A stretch of DNA of 64,000 nt, from positions 1-64,000 of the forward strand of contig NZ_JAZHFS010000011.1 in NCBI RefSeq assembly GCF_036541405.1. The letters run 5' to 3'. A program made the translations under genes and the position numbers. This stretch comes from Clostridium_AD frigoriphilum (lineage in GTDB: Bacteria; Bacillota; Clostridia; Clostridiales; Clostridiaceae). The notes beneath the pieces were generated by a model, which was not told where the DNA came from, did no database searches, and worked only from the letters and a program-made list of their open reading frames with translations. Of this stretch, positions 34,306 to 43,621 are shown one piece after another; within the stretch, counting starts at the first letter, position 1, and the number at the start of each line of letters is the position of its first letter.

Positions 34306-34920
34306 TCAAAGCAGTACGCGAATTCCAACCCCCGCTCCTAACATGATAATAATGCTTCCAAGAATGTAGTTCAATCTAACGAACACCTTCCCAGTAATAC
34401 GATTCCTAAACAACTGAATCATAGCGATAATGAGTCCCCACCAAATACATGTACCAATGAATATTCCTAAACAAAGTCCAAAGCATTGCACAGTGGAGTT
34501 AATACTACCGATATGGAATATCGAGAATGCTAAAACAAATGTTATAATCGTTGTCGGATTTGTTATAGCTATCACAAAAGAGGACATAAAGAAAGAAATT
34601 ATCTGTGAAGTTTTTGCAGTTTCCTTAACAACCGCCTGCTTCTTCAAAATAATACCAGCGCCCATCATGATAACCATAGCTCCTCCCACAAGGCTGATTA
34701 TGCTTTGATATTTCAGCATAAAACTTGAAAACAATGTCAATCCAAAAACACTAATAAAAGAATATAGGAGATCGGCAGTAGAGCATCCTATTCCAGAGGC
34801 TAGGCCTGCAAAAGTACCATGTGTAATTGTTCTTCTTATTGTAAGAGCACCTATCGCTCCCACTGGTACTCCAAAGACAAGACCTATACATATACCCTTC
34901 AATAAATATTCAATTTCCAT
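34306..34920 (-). CDS. LysE/RhtB-family exporter
   Basis: 204 residues from ATG 34920 (in-frame ATG at 34929 has the RBS too close). About six hydrophobic segments; VFGVPVGAIGALTIRR at the first helix and AITNPTTIITFVLAFS in the middle are hallmarks of amino-acid exporters of the LysE superfamily. Would export an amino acid or derivative. Lies between a lipoprotein gene and a C-N hydrolase gene, in the same direction. Confidence 0.9.
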   Translation of the reverse strand: MEIEYLLKGICIGLVFGVPVGAIGALTIRRTITHGTFAGLASGIGCSTADLLYSFISVFGLTLFSSFMLKYQSIISLVGGAMVIMMGAGIILKKQAVVKETAKTSQIISFFMSSFVIAITNPTTIITFVLAFSIFHIGSINSTVQCFGLCLGIFIGTCIWWGLIIAMIQLFRNRITGKVFVRLNYILGSIIIMLGAGVGIRVLL

Positions 34921-34996
34921 TTCCACCATCCTCTCCTGCCTTACCCCTACTTAACAGAGATACTCTAACCATTGCTTATAAGACAGTTTACAAATG

Positions 34997-35557
34997 TCAT
35001 TTTGCAGGACTGATTGAAATGATTTTGTTATCCCATCCCTCTACCACAGCATTGTTTTCTACAGCTTCTTTGAGCCCGTCTATATTCTTAAGTTGTCCTA
35101 CTTTAGTAAAGTTTCCCTTCACTTTTGCATCCTGATAAAAGAGGATGATTCTGTTAGGGGAAGAATAGTATAATTCCCCTGCTTTTTCCGTAGTAACTGC
35201 TTTAGGGTCGGAATCGATCTTATAGCTGCTTGGAATATCATAATACTGCATGACGTTAGAGTCACCAAAATGATAAATCGGCAGATTCCAATCGGCCTGT
35301 CCAATATACCTTCCAATCTCTGTTGCAGTATTGTTACTGTCGAGATTTAGGGTAAACTCATTGCTCTTAGGGCCAAAGCGGACCTCCAAATTAGGTAGCT
35401 TTCCGCTTGTCTTATCCCCAGATTCTATATTTGATTTGTCAGTGCTGCTTACAGTGTTCGATTCGGTTGCTGCTTTCTGTTCTTTCTGGCTTGTACATCC
35501 GGCAAAAGACATCGCTAGCAAAGCAACTAACATTAATGTAAATATTTTCTTTTTCAT
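34997..35557 (-). CDS. Lipoprotein with cyclophilin-like fold
   Basis: 186 residues. Signal peptide with lipobox MSFAGC (Cys21), a Ser/Thr/Lys-rich linker to about 55, then a domain with the pattern VRFGPKSNEFTLNLDSNNTATEIGRYI, NLPIYHFGDSNVMQYYDIP and GELYYSSPNRIILFYQDAKV. This is the small cyclophilin-like fold also seen at 40323 and 45507. Anchored outside the membrane; activity unknown. RBS AAAGGATG. Follows the ABC permease gene by 49 nt. Confidence 0.82.
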   Translation of the reverse strand: MKKKIFTLMLVALLAMSFAGCTSQKEQKAATESNTVSSTDKSNIESGDKTSGKLPNLEVRFGPKSNEFTLNLDSNNTATEIGRYIGQADWNLPIYHFGDSNVMQYYDIPSSYKIDSDPKAVTTEKAGELYYSSPNRIILFYQDAKVKGNFTKVGQLKNIDGLKEAVENNAVVEGWDNKIISISPAK

Positions 35558-35606
35558 AAAAATATCATCCTTTCTTTTTTATATATTTTCATGCTTATTA
35601 GTTATA

Positions 35607-37958
35607 TTATTTATTGATTAAAGTTGTAATATCTACCTTTTTAATTTTTCTTGAGAAAATGTATGCAAATACCACAAATAGTACGATTATAATGAACGGA
35701 ATCACTATTCCATTTTCAAATCCAAGTGTCGACTCAAACTTGCTTATACCAAATAATTTTAATAATATGGTTATCACTGGATCAGCAAAAATGCAACTAA
35801 GAACAATTCCAATTACCGTACCTGCCGTCACAACAATACCAAACCGCATAACAAAGGCAACTCTTAATTTTAACGATGTAAATCCGATACTTTTGAAAAC
35901 AGCCATATCTCTCTGTTCTGCAAGTAGCATTTTACTGCTGGTAAGTCCTATTACCACCGAAATAAAGATTGCAACAATTACATACATAAATTTGGTTAAA
36001 AGGTGCATGGTACTCACGATTCCATCGAGTCCCGACCAGCTATTTGTATGTACCTCCATATCCACCGGATATTTTTTTTGAAGATATGTTTTAATTTCAT
36101 CACTCACCGATGAGTTTGCAAGAACATAATGATGACACCATATATAGGAATTAACATTACCTATTTTCGCATAACCTTCTCTGCTCATTCCTATGTTGGC
36201 ACCCATTTCATTCGCACATTCATAAATACCAGTTACCATATATGTATGACTGAGGGTCCCATTCTTAATAGTTACACTGTCACCGATGCCTGTCCCTAAC
36301 TCATCTGCTACAAATTCCGTTATGACAATCTGGTTATCTGCACGAATGGTATTACCAGATAATATGTGAAAGCGTGAAGGTTGATCTATTACATTAGCTG
36401 TATAATTCACACCATTTACTGTTACTTTCTCCATTGCAATCTCGTATTTATCTTCTATTTGAGAATAAGAAGAAATGATATTCTCGACTGTTTTCATATT
36501 CACATTACTAAGAGGCTTAACACCCAGATCGTGGTCAGCAACGCTAAACACATTCATAAGTCCTTCTCCATTTGGTCCAATCCAAGTGTCCATCCTTCCC
36601 ACTACAGAAACAAAAAACACAAGTAATATTGTGACAATGCCTGTTCCGACATATCGCTTTCCTCCAGATGCAATTTGACGCAAGGCAAGATGAAACGCTA
36701 ATCCTTCCGACTTAAAAAGTGTATTACTTTTTATATATGATGCATGTCCCTGTGTATTGCCATTTATTGCACGAAGCGGTGATATTTGAACAATTCTCAC
36801 TGTTTTTATATATATAAATAGTGCAAATACACATAATATGATTACAAAAGTAAGCATACACCATCCATATGGAAGTGTTGTTGGCATAAGCAGACCAGTT
36901 GATGTTATAGTAAGTCTTGCTGCCAAATCAATGACATAGATTGAACAGACGAATCCTAAAATCATTCCTGCCACAATTCCTGAAACATATTGTAAAAACT
37001 GTAATAACCTCAATTTCCCACTTGTACAGCCTATGCTCTTAAATATACCCATATCTTTATATTCCTGCTCAATTGCATTTGATATACTGTGACCCATGAC
37101 AATCATAGATATAACAATAAGGATAATAACAAATGTAATCAAAAATCCTGTAAAAATATTTTGTAAAATAAGCATAAATCCATATATTGACGAATCTGAA
37201 TAAGCAAATTCTGTATATTGGGTAAGTCCTGTATTAGTATTGACAGATTTATTGAATTCTGATGGTGAAAGACTGCTGCTACTTCTCTGGAAAATATGAA
37301 GCATTGCTCCATCCCTTCCCAAAATATCGAAATCTGATGTTTTACTAAGGATATCGTTAACGTCCAACAAATCCGCTTCACTTATCAAAAAACTTTTCAT
37401 GTCTATCATAGAACTGCCCATAAATGGATCTTCAAAATATCCCTTAATAGTAAAAACCTTTTCCTCACCATTACGTGAAAGTTTAAAATGAACCTTATCA
37501 CCTATCTTCACATTATGTTTTAACTTTAGAGACGGTGAAATGTAAATTTCGCCCTTTCCTACCGCCCTTACATCCTCATGTTCACTTAAGCCGTTATTTA
37601 GGAATTTATAAGGATACTTATCAGAATCATACGCAATCAACTGCCCATCGTCATCAGAGTTTATACCGTTTATGCCATAACCTGCAAATACAACTGTCTG
37701 GTTCTCTACTTTTTCCACATCCGAAAGACCTTGTATTTTTTCTGTCAGCTGATTCAAATTATCAACGTTACTCACCCACGCTGTCATATCTCCATAACCC
37801 ATTCTTGACATCTCTTGACTAACGTAACTACTCGAATTGATATATACAGTAAGTGCCATTACCAACGTAACTGACACAGTAAAAATAAGTATAAATAGTC
37901 CTGCTATGCTCCCCTTTTGCCGTTTAATTCCAGCTTTCAGCAATGTTATAAAACCCAT
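35607..37958 (-). CDS. ABC transporter permease, FtsX/MacB-like
   Basis: 783 residues with two FtsX-type units: N-terminal helix, large extracytoplasmic domain (about 45-250), three helices (about 265-385), then helix at 435-450, a second outer domain and three helices at the C-terminus. SNAIEQEYKDMGIFKSIGCTSGKL and LAEQRDMAVFKSIGFTSLKL are the repeated coupling segments. Such permeases do not move substrate through a channel but drive export or lipoprotein/peptide handling (MacB/LolCE type). Partner ATPase gene lies 10 nt upstream. Confidence 0.92.
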   Translation of the reverse strand: MGFITLLKAGIKRQKGSIAGLFILIFTVSVTLVMALTVYINSSSYVSQEMSRMGYGDMTAWVSNVDNLNQLTEKIQGLSDVEKVENQTVVFAGYGINGINSDDDGQLIAYDSDKYPYKFLNNGLSEHEDVRAVGKGEIYISPSLKLKHNVKIGDKVHFKLSRNGEEKVFTIKGYFEDPFMGSSMIDMKSFLISEADLLDVNDILSKTSDFDILGRDGAMLHIFQRSSSSLSPSEFNKSVNTNTGLTQYTEFAYSDSSIYGFMLILQNIFTGFLITFVIILIVISMIVMGHSISNAIEQEYKDMGIFKSIGCTSGKLRLLQFLQYVSGIVAGMILGFVCSIYVIDLAARLTITSTGLLMPTTLPYGWCMLTFVIILCVFALFIYIKTVRIVQISPLRAINGNTQGHASYIKSNTLFKSEGLAFHLALRQIASGGKRYVGTGIVTILLVFFVSVVGRMDTWIGPNGEGLMNVFSVADHDLGVKPLSNVNMKTVENIISSYSQIEDKYEIAMEKVTVNGVNYTANVIDQPSRFHILSGNTIRADNQIVITEFVADELGTGIGDSVTIKNGTLSHTYMVTGIYECANEMGANIGMSREGYAKIGNVNSYIWCHHYVLANSSVSDEIKTYLQKKYPVDMEVHTNSWSGLDGIVSTMHLLTKFMYVIVAIFISVVIGLTSSKMLLAEQRDMAVFKSIGFTSLKLRVAFVMRFGIVVTAGTVIGIVLSCIFADPVITILLKLFGISKFESTLGFENGIVIPFIIIVLFVVFAYIFSRKIKKVDITTLINK

Positions 37959-37968
37959 ACTCCACCTC

Positions 37969-38730
37969 CTACCATTTCATAGAAGCAAGCCAGTTATTAA
38001 GCTGTACTTCCCTGTCCTTTCCATCCGATTGTTCATAAGATGGCATTTCTTTTTCGTCCACGATTTTTCCATCCTCAAGATACAGCAGCCTATTACCACG
38101 CAAAGCTGCACGTAAATCATGTGTCACCATAATAATGCTTTGTCCCGACTTATTTAATTCGCTTAAGATATTCAATACTTCTTGCGTATTGTTCTTATTC
38201 AATGCACCAGTAGGCTCGTCCGCAAACACAATTCCAGGTTCATTAATGATTGCCCTTGCCACTGTAGCCCGCTGTGCTTCGCCTCCTGAAACCTCCGACG
38301 GAATTCGGTCCTTTTCATTACCGACATTCATTTGCTTAAACAGTTCTTCTGTTCGTGTACAAGTTTCCTTCGTGCTTCGCTCTTTTCCCAGATACCCGGC
38401 AACTGCTACATTTTCAAACAAGGTAAGATTACTAACAAGATGAGTCTGCTGAAATACAAATCCAAAATCATGTGAACGAAGGTTTGCTATTTGCTTTTCA
38501 CTAAGACTGCTGATTTCTTTCTCTTTATATATCACCTTGCCTTTACTAATCTTGTCCATACCGCTTAAAGCATAAAGTAACGTCGATTTTCCAGCTCCAG
38601 AAGCACCCATAATAATAGTAAAATCACCTTCATAAAAGTCGACGCTAACATTATTTAGTACATCCACATGATTTTTTCCTATTTTAAATGATTTACAAAC
38701 ATCCACTGCTGATAAAAGTATTTTTTTCAT
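37969..38730 (-). CDS. ABC transporter ATPase, LolD/MacB type
   Basis: 253 residues. Walker A GASGAGKST (near 42), Q-loop FVFQQTHLV, signature VSGGEAQRA, Walker B IVFADEPTGALN and H-loop VTHD are intact; FADEPTGAL(N/D) is characteristic of the LolD/MacB/FtsE class. Pairs with the permease at 35607. The gene lies 34 nt downstream of the AMP-ligase-like gene, in one transcript. Confidence 0.94.
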   Translation of the reverse strand: MKKILLSAVDVCKSFKIGKNHVDVLNNVSVDFYEGDFTIIMGASGAGKSTLLYALSGMDKISKGKVIYKEKEISSLSEKQIANLRSHDFGFVFQQTHLVSNLTLFENVAVAGYLGKERSTKETCTRTEELFKQMNVGNEKDRIPSEVSGGEAQRATVARAIINEPGIVFADEPTGALNKNNTQEVLNILSELNKSGQSIIMVTHDLRAALRGNRLLYLEDGKIVDEKEMPSYEQSDGKDREVQLNNWLASMKW

Positions 38731-38764
38731 AATTCACTCCTTTACTCTTATATTAATTACATAT

Positions 38765-40108
38765 TTATTTTACAATCAACCGCTTCTTTCCCGTCTGTGG
38801 ATCAGGTAAGATTTCTTCTACAAACCGTACATTAAAGCTCACATACTCTAGATGCTTTGTACTCAATATTTCTGCCATATTTTTTAGCATTCCCAATTGA
38901 ATACTATTTTTCTTTCCTTCATCAGAAACTTCAATCATCATTTCAAATGAATTACAATCTATTTGCCTAAACTGATAATCCAAAAGTCCTTCAACACAAA
39001 ATCCTTCTATTGCAAGTGGGTGAAGAAATTCGCTATTTCCATCTTTATCTTCAAACCAAATTATATCCTCATTTCGGCCCACGATACTTTCCACTTTATT
39101 AAATGGGTAAATACATTTTTCATCTGACTCCTTTAGTAATAACTGATCTGAGATTTTATAACGAATTAAGGGCTGTGCAAAATTGTAAAGTGATGTAAGA
39201 TACATAGTTCCATCTTCCACCTCAATATAATTCATATCATCAAACAGATACATACCTTCTTCATGATTAGTTTCAACACCCAAAGCCAAAGATTCACTAG
39301 CACCATAGATATTCACAACATCTGCATGAAAAGTTTTTTCTATATAATCTCTTAATTTGCAGCAAAGTGGTTCACCACAAGAAATCACCCTAGATACTTT
39401 GAGTTGTACTTCTCCCTTTTCCAAAAGTTCTCCAAGAATCTTGATAGCTGATGGATAACCTATAATCATATTGGGTTTAAACTTATGTAAATTTTCTATC
39501 CATTCTGCAATAGGCGTCTTAATGTCCAGAAATAATTGATTTGCATGCACCCCTTCTACACCGCTGCTAACTGCCATAGCTCCACCATAACGTCCATCTG
39601 TTGCAGCAATATATACAATTCGAGGTCTTTTGAACAAAAGCTTTAATATTTTAGGCATGGACATATTCCAAAAGGCAGCCCTTATAATGCCCAAAAGCAT
39701 CTGATCCCACGCTTCCTCATCGTATACAAAATACCCCGGTTTTCCAGTACTACCTGAGGAATGCACTACATGATATTTATCCTTGAATTTTATGTGGTCT
39801 ACAGACTCTTCTTTATCAAATTTTCGTATATCATTCTGATTCAAAACATCATTAGTTACCAACTCATCAAAATGTTTCATAAAAAGGTCTTTATCTATAA
39901 TTGGAAAAGCTGAAATTGGAAGTGTAGAAATCTGTTCTCTTGTTATTCCCGCTTCTTCGAACGTTCTGTGATAATACTTTGAATTCTCGTATGCATAGTT
40001 AAGCAGTTTCCTTAACTTTTTATTTTGTAAACTTTTAATTTGCTCTATGGTCTTCACTGTATTTCCTTTTAACTTGTACAAATTCCATAATAATTTAAAA
40101 TACTTCAT
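38765..40108 (-). CDS. Adenylate-forming enzyme of the PaaK/CapK type
   Basis: 447 residues, the usual length. ATP motif SSGSTGKPGYFVYDE (near 118), NIYGASESLALG and the C-terminal PLIRYKISDQ and KKRLIVK regions mark the phenylacetate-CoA ligase/CapK branch of ANL enzymes. It should activate a carboxylic acid as an acyl-adenylate, possibly for amide or ester formation. RBS AGGAGG. First gene after MerR-type promoter 8 and a MerR remnant; followed by the ABC pair. An acid-activating enzyme with an exporter and a C-N hydrolase hints at a small acylated product; inference only. Confidence 0.88.
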   Translation of the reverse strand: MKYFKLLWNLYKLKGNTVKTIEQIKSLQNKKLRKLLNYAYENSKYYHRTFEEAGITREQISTLPISAFPIIDKDLFMKHFDELVTNDVLNQNDIRKFDKEESVDHIKFKDKYHVVHSSGSTGKPGYFVYDEEAWDQMLLGIIRAAFWNMSMPKILKLLFKRPRIVYIAATDGRYGGAMAVSSGVEGVHANQLFLDIKTPIAEWIENLHKFKPNMIIGYPSAIKILGELLEKGEVQLKVSRVISCGEPLCCKLRDYIEKTFHADVVNIYGASESLALGVETNHEEGMYLFDDMNYIEVEDGTMYLTSLYNFAQPLIRYKISDQLLLKESDEKCIYPFNKVESIVGRNEDIIWFEDKDGNSEFLHPLAIEGFCVEGLLDYQFRQIDCNSFEMMIEVSDEGKKNSIQLGMLKNMAEILSTKHLEYVSFNVRFVEEILPDPQTGKKRLIVK

Positions 40109-40130
40109 TAATTCCTCCTATTTAAATCAT

Positions 40131-40190
40131 TCTTTTTTAAGCTTCATAACAAACTCAATCAAATTAATTGACATCTCATCATAATATATA
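40131..40190 (-). pseudogene. MerR gene remnant (copy of the 31348 gene)
   Basis: Minus strand reads YDEMSINLIEFVMKLKK, matching YDEMSIHWIGFAMRFKK of the MerR at 31348; start and remainder are deleted. The adjacent promoter (40196-40226) and about 30 bp beyond match 31829-31885. A MerR gene was duplicated with its promoter, then deleted, leaving the promoter to drive 40108. Confidence 0.75.
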
Positions 40191-40195
40191 AAATA

Positions 40196-40226
40196 ATATT
40201 ACCACCTCAAGTCAGCTCTAGGTCAA
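40196..40226 (-). promoter_or_regulatory. MerR-type promoter 8 (AGAG sub-class)
   Basis: -35 TTGACC (40221-40226), 19-bp spacer with CCTAGAG-CTGA-CTTGAGG, -10 TAATAT (40196-40201). Nearly identical to promoter 6 of the MerR gene 31348; now placed upstream of the CapK-like/ABC operon. Confidence 0.8.
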
Positions 40227-40322
40227 GCGCTAAATGTAATAAACTTTTTGAATTTTCAATCTTTTCCGCATATAACTTTAGATACCTTATAACTCTAGCT
40301 AACATAAAGAAAACTAAGACTA

Positions 40323-40847
40323 TTACTTCGCCAAATCAAAAGTAACCTTAATATTACCATCACCAACAACTTGTACAAAGCTGGCCGCATCATCAATATA
40401 TCCAATACGAGTATATTTATAAGAACTGGAGAAGGTTTTATAGAACGCCACTAGACAGTTATCGCCGTAAAGCATTATATCTCCTGCATGAATTTTTTCC
40501 GGTTGCTCAGAAGCTGTAGGAAGCGTATTCGATAAATTATAGTATTTTTCATTGCCGTTTAGTTCGCTCATGTCAACTGTGAGCGGAAATTGCTTAACTA
40601 ACGCCTTCGTCGTTTGGTTATTATAAAGCTTTGCCGAAAATTCCTTGTTCCCCACCGTAACGATCAAATCTATCATCGTTAATGTCTTTGATGCGGTGCC
40701 ATTATCTGTTTGTTGTGTAGAATCACTTTTTGGTGCTTCTTGTTTACTGACCTGATTGTTTTCATTCGTTTCACTATTATCGCAGGCAGTAATGGAAAAA
40801 CATAACATAATCAGACATATTATCGAAATTACTTTTTTCATGTTCAA
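40323..40847 (-). CDS. Lipoprotein with cyclophilin-like fold
   Basis: 174 residues. Signal peptide with lipobox SITAC (Cys22), a polar linker (about 23-55), then a domain VTVGNKEFSAKLYNNQTTKALVKQFPLTVDMSELNG...LPTASEQPEKIHAGDIMLYGDNCLVAFYKTF, typical of small bacterial cyclophilin-like proteins. Exported and membrane anchored. Promoter 9 lies 145 nt upstream. A truncated paralogue without the export signal is at 45507. Confidence 0.85.
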   Translation of the reverse strand: MNMKKVISIICLIMLCFSITACDNSETNENNQVSKQEAPKSDSTQQTDNGTASKTLTMIDLIVTVGNKEFSAKLYNNQTTKALVKQFPLTVDMSELNGNEKYYNLSNTLPTASEQPEKIHAGDIMLYGDNCLVAFYKTFSSSYKYTRIGYIDDAASFVQVVGDGNIKVTFDLAK

Positions 40848-40871
40848 TATCCTTTCTGTGTAAACTAAAAT

Positions 40872-40967
40872 AATAGCATTTTGCTACGATACACAATACA
40901 TTGCCACAAATCAATCATCGCCACCCAATCTAAAATAAGATTAAAACAACAGAATTACTCCTGTCTG
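40872..40967. repeat. Repeat containing the 3' tail of the acetyltransferase gene (copy 1)
   Basis: Matches 41729-41806 and 45931-46013 over 70-95 bp (core CACAATACATTGCCACAAAT). Copy 2 holds the true 3' end of the acetyltransferase gene, so copies 1 and 3 mark former acetyltransferase neighbours of the two cyclophilin-like lipoprotein genes. Confidence 0.85.
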
Positions 40968-40991
40968 GATACTATTATTGAGTTCTATATA

Positions 40992-41022
40992 ATCATACAT
41001 CTTAAAGTTAACTTTAAGTCAA
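40992..41022 (-). promoter_or_regulatory. MerR-type promoter 9 (AAAG sub-class)
   Basis: -35 TTGACT (41017-41022), 19-bp spacer with perfect dyad CTTAAAG-TTAA-CTTTAAG, -10 TATGAT (40992-40997). Drives the lipoprotein at 40323. Confidence 0.85.
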
Positions 41023-41049
41023 TGTTTCTTTTTTAAATTTTTTTTATCT

Positions 41050-41100
41050 ATACAAATAAAGAAGTATCTTTAAATAACTAAGATACTTCTTTATTTGTAT
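41050..41100. terminator. Perfect long hairpin after the flavoprotein gene 41122
   Basis: About 20 bp perfect stem, 41050-41070 with 41080-41100 (contains ACAAATAAAGAAGTATCTT). Separates 41122 from promoter 9. The better T-stretch is on the plus strand. Confidence 0.75.
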
Positions 41101-41121
41101 TTTTCCTTACGAAACTGAACT

Positions 41122-41637
41122 TTACAGAGCTTTTCCAAATATCTTCATATCAGCAAACATTTCGGCTGATTTGTTGTTCCCGCCATATACCGTCTTAATT
41201 CCTTTGTCCTCGGCTTCAAAGTAATTAATTACACGTTTATACTGCTGTATTGCAGGATCATAAACCCCTGGAGCACCAGAGCTTAAAAACAATGCTGTCT
41301 GTGAAACTTTACGCGGTTTTCCAGTTGCGTAGAAACGTGTGAGGGCAGACTGTAACTGACCGGTGATAGAGTGAAAATAAATTGGTGAAGCAAATACCAG
41401 CATATCTGCTGTTTCCAATTCTTTATAAACTTCACCCATATCATCTTTCTGCACGCACTGACCATTCCCACGAGTATGGCAAAATTCACATCCAAGGCAT
41501 CCGACAATTTTCTTTTGTCCAACAGGTATGATATTCACTTCATGCCCCTTTTCCCGTGCACCTTCTGCAAACGCATCCACCATGGCTGTTGTGTTACCGT
41601 TTAACCTTGGACTCCCGTTTAAAACTAATATTTTCAT
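41122..41637 (-). CDS. Iron-sulfur flavoprotein, flavodoxin-like
   Basis: 171 residues. FMN loop NGSPRLNGNTTAM (7-19), cysteine set CLGCEFCHTRGNGQC (CX2CX2CX7C) near 48-62, and ASPIYFHSITGQLQSALTRFY. RBS GGAGG. Last gene of a run from promoter 10: lipoprotein 43622, alcohol dehydrogenase 42383, acetyltransferase 41793, then this gene after a 155-bp gap. Confidence 0.92.
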   Translation of the reverse strand: MKILVLNGSPRLNGNTTAMVDAFAEGAREKGHEVNIIPVGQKKIVGCLGCEFCHTRGNGQCVQKDDMGEVYKELETADMLVFASPIYFHSITGQLQSALTRFYATGKPRKVSQTALFLSSGAPGVYDPAIQQYKRVINYFEAEDKGIKTVYGGNNKSAEMFADMKIFGKAL

Positions 41638-41728
41638 ACAATCAATCCTCCAATTCTTAAAATTTAATTGTGTTTACTACTCCTTATAATTTATTTCAAT
41701 TTACTATGTTCTTCATTTTTACCTATTA

Positions 41729-41806
41729 ACACAATACATTGCCACAAATCAATCATCAACATATAATCTAAAATAAGATGAAAACAACAAAATTACTCCT
41801 GACTGG
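41729..41806. repeat. Repeat containing the acetyltransferase 3' end (copy 2)
   Basis: Second of three copies (see 40872-40967 and 45931-46013). This copy includes the intact end of the acetyltransferase gene. Confidence 0.85.
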
Positions 41807-42371
41807 TTTCGATTTTCTTTATAATTTTCGCAGGAACACCACCTACAATAACATTTGCAGGTACATCCTTGGTCACAACCGCACCAGCGGCAATGACAGC
41901 ACCGTCACCTATGGTCACACCGGCAACGACAGTGGCATTTGCTCCAATCCATACATTATTACCAATTACAATTGGCGCTGGATGCATATTGCTACGTTTT
42001 CTCGGATCAATGTCATGATTGAGCGTAGCAAGCATTACATTGTGCCCAATGAGAACACCATCGCCAATTACAATTCCGCCCTGATCCTGAAAATGACAGC
42101 CTGTATTGATAAAGACATTCATGCCTACACAGATGTTTTTCCCACAATCCGTATAAAAAGGAGGAAACATGGCAAATGTTGCATCCACCGGTTTGCCAAT
42201 CAACAAAGAAAACAGTTCCCGTACCTCTTGTGGAGTATGATACTTACCGTTCAGCTCGGCAGTCAACTTTAGTGCTTCCTGAGAGGCATCTATCATTACC
42301 TGATGTAATTCCGAACCGCCCTCAACCACTTCACCTCGATTTAAGTGTGCTAATAAATCATTGATATCCAT
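41793..42371 (-). CDS. Maa/LacA-type sugar O-acetyltransferase
   Basis: 192 residues with a left-handed beta-helix of hexapeptide repeats (IVIGDGVLIG, IVIGNNVWIGANATVVAGVTIGDGAVIAAGAVVTKDVP). The N-terminal Mac-type region and the LNHDIDPRKR loop with the catalytic His belong to the maltose/galactoside acetyltransferase group. RBS AAGGAGG. Acceptor unknown; two decayed tails of paralogues lie at 40872 and 46000. Confidence 0.92.
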   Translation of the reverse strand: MDINDLLAHLNRGEVVEGGSELHQVMIDASQEALKLTAELNGKYHTPQEVRELFSLLIGKPVDATFAMFPPFYTDCGKNICVGMNVFINTGCHFQDQGGIVIGDGVLIGHNVMLATLNHDIDPRKRSNMHPAPIVIGNNVWIGANATVVAGVTIGDGAVIAAGAVVTKDVPANVIVGGVPAKIIKKIETSQE

Positions 42372-42382
42372 TTGTATCCTCC

Positions 42383-43570
42383 TTATCGATAAGAATTTCT
42401 TAGTACATCTACAACATCCTGGTTAGTCATTTCACATGGATTTGCTGTAAACAAAAAGCCGTTAGTTTCACGAGCATTGGTCGCAATTTTATCAAATTCA
42501 TCAGGTGCGATACCATAATCGCTCATTTTGAGTTCGTCCACACCACAGGCTTTTTGCAAATCCACAAGCGCAGTGATGAAATCCTCTGGCTTATTAGCTT
42601 CTTTGATTCCCATTGCCTTTGCCATGGCGATAAATCTCTCATCACAAGCATGCCTATCAATAAAAAATTCATAGAACGCTTTTGAAATCATAATAAGCCC
42701 TGCACCGTGAGGCAACTCCTGATGATATGCACTCATTGCATGCTCAATAGAATGCTCAGCAGTAGTAACGCTCACAGTCATAACTATACCAGAAAGGGTG
42801 TTTGCAAATGCCATATGTTCTCTTGCCTCCATATTGCTACCGTCCTTTACCGCACGTGTAAGATATTTAGCTGCATTTTCAATAGCAGTCAGTGCATACA
42901 TATCACTCATAAGACTTGCATATTTCGAAATATAGCTTTCTGTAGAATGGAAAAGTGCGTCAAATCCTTGATAAGCGGTAAGTTTAGATGGAACTGTCTT
43001 CATAAGTTCAGGATCGATTATAGAAATCAACGGGAATAAACGATCATCACCACCAAAACCAATTTTTTCATTGGTTTCATCATTTGTGATAACACCATAT
43101 GGGTCTGCTTCTGAACCTGTTCCTGCGGTTGTAGTAATACAGATTACCCCAAGCGGATCATTTTCAATCGCTTTGCCTTTTCCAGTACCACCGGAAATAT
43201 AATCCCATATATCTCCATCATTTGTTGCCATTGCCGCTATTACTTTCGAGGCATCGATAACACTGCCACCACCAAGAGCAACAATAAAATCACATCCATT
43301 ATCTCTTGCTGTTTTTGCTCCTGCTATAACCGTGGACTTCAACGGATTTGTCTGTACTTTATCAAAGACAACACTTTCAACACCTGCTATTGTAAGTTCA
43401 TCAATAGTTCGTTTAAGGGAACCATTTTCTTTAGTTGATTTTCCGTTTGAAATAACTACCATTGCCTTTTTGCCAGGTAGTTTCTGCTCATGCAATTCGT
43501 TAAGCCTTCCACATCCGAAAATAAATCTTGTTGGTACATACATATTAAAGTTAATTTTTAATTCCTCCAT
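42383..43570 (-). CDS. Iron-containing alcohol dehydrogenase
   Basis: 395 residues, full length. GGGSVIDASKVIAAMA (NAD(P) motif near 98), TTTAGTGSEADPYGVITN and metal-site regions FDALFHSTESYISKYAS and PHGAGLIMISKAFYEFF with histidines are intact. A different subgroup from the enzyme at 29254. Start ATG with GGAGG. 11 nt upstream of the acetyltransferase, same transcript from promoter 10. Confidence 0.93.
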   Translation of the reverse strand: MEELKINFNMYVPTRFIFGCGRLNELHEQKLPGKKAMVVISNGKSTKENGSLKRTIDELTIAGVESVVFDKVQTNPLKSTVIAGAKTARDNGCDFIVALGGGSVIDASKVIAAMATNDGDIWDYISGGTGKGKAIENDPLGVICITTTAGTGSEADPYGVITNDETNEKIGFGGDDRLFPLISIIDPELMKTVPSKLTAYQGFDALFHSTESYISKYASLMSDMYALTAIENAAKYLTRAVKDGSNMEAREHMAFANTLSGIVMTVSVTTAEHSIEHAMSAYHQELPHGAGLIMISKAFYEFFIDRHACDERFIAMAKAMGIKEANKPEDFITALVDLQKACGVDELKMSDYGIAPDEFDKIATNARETNGFLFTANPCEMTNQDVVDVLRNSYR

Positions 43571-43587
43571 TTATTTAAAATATTATT

Positions 43588-43619
43588 TATATCAAACTCC
43601 GATCATTGAGTTCGATATA
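43588..43619 (-). terminator. Hairpin between lipoprotein and alcohol dehydrogenase genes
   Basis: TATATCAAACTC (43588-43599) pairs with GAGTTCGATATA (43608-43619), one mismatch pair. Poor T-run; may attenuate expression of downstream genes. A decayed copy is at 46246-46281. Confidence 0.5.
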
Positions 43620-43621
43620 AC

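Noticed and set aside
35614..36081. 155-codon plus-strand open frame
   Set aside because: Antisense to the FtsX-like permease; composition reflects the opposite strand.
41778..42272. 164-codon plus-strand open frame
   Set aside because: Antisense to the acetyltransferase gene, rich in improbable residues.
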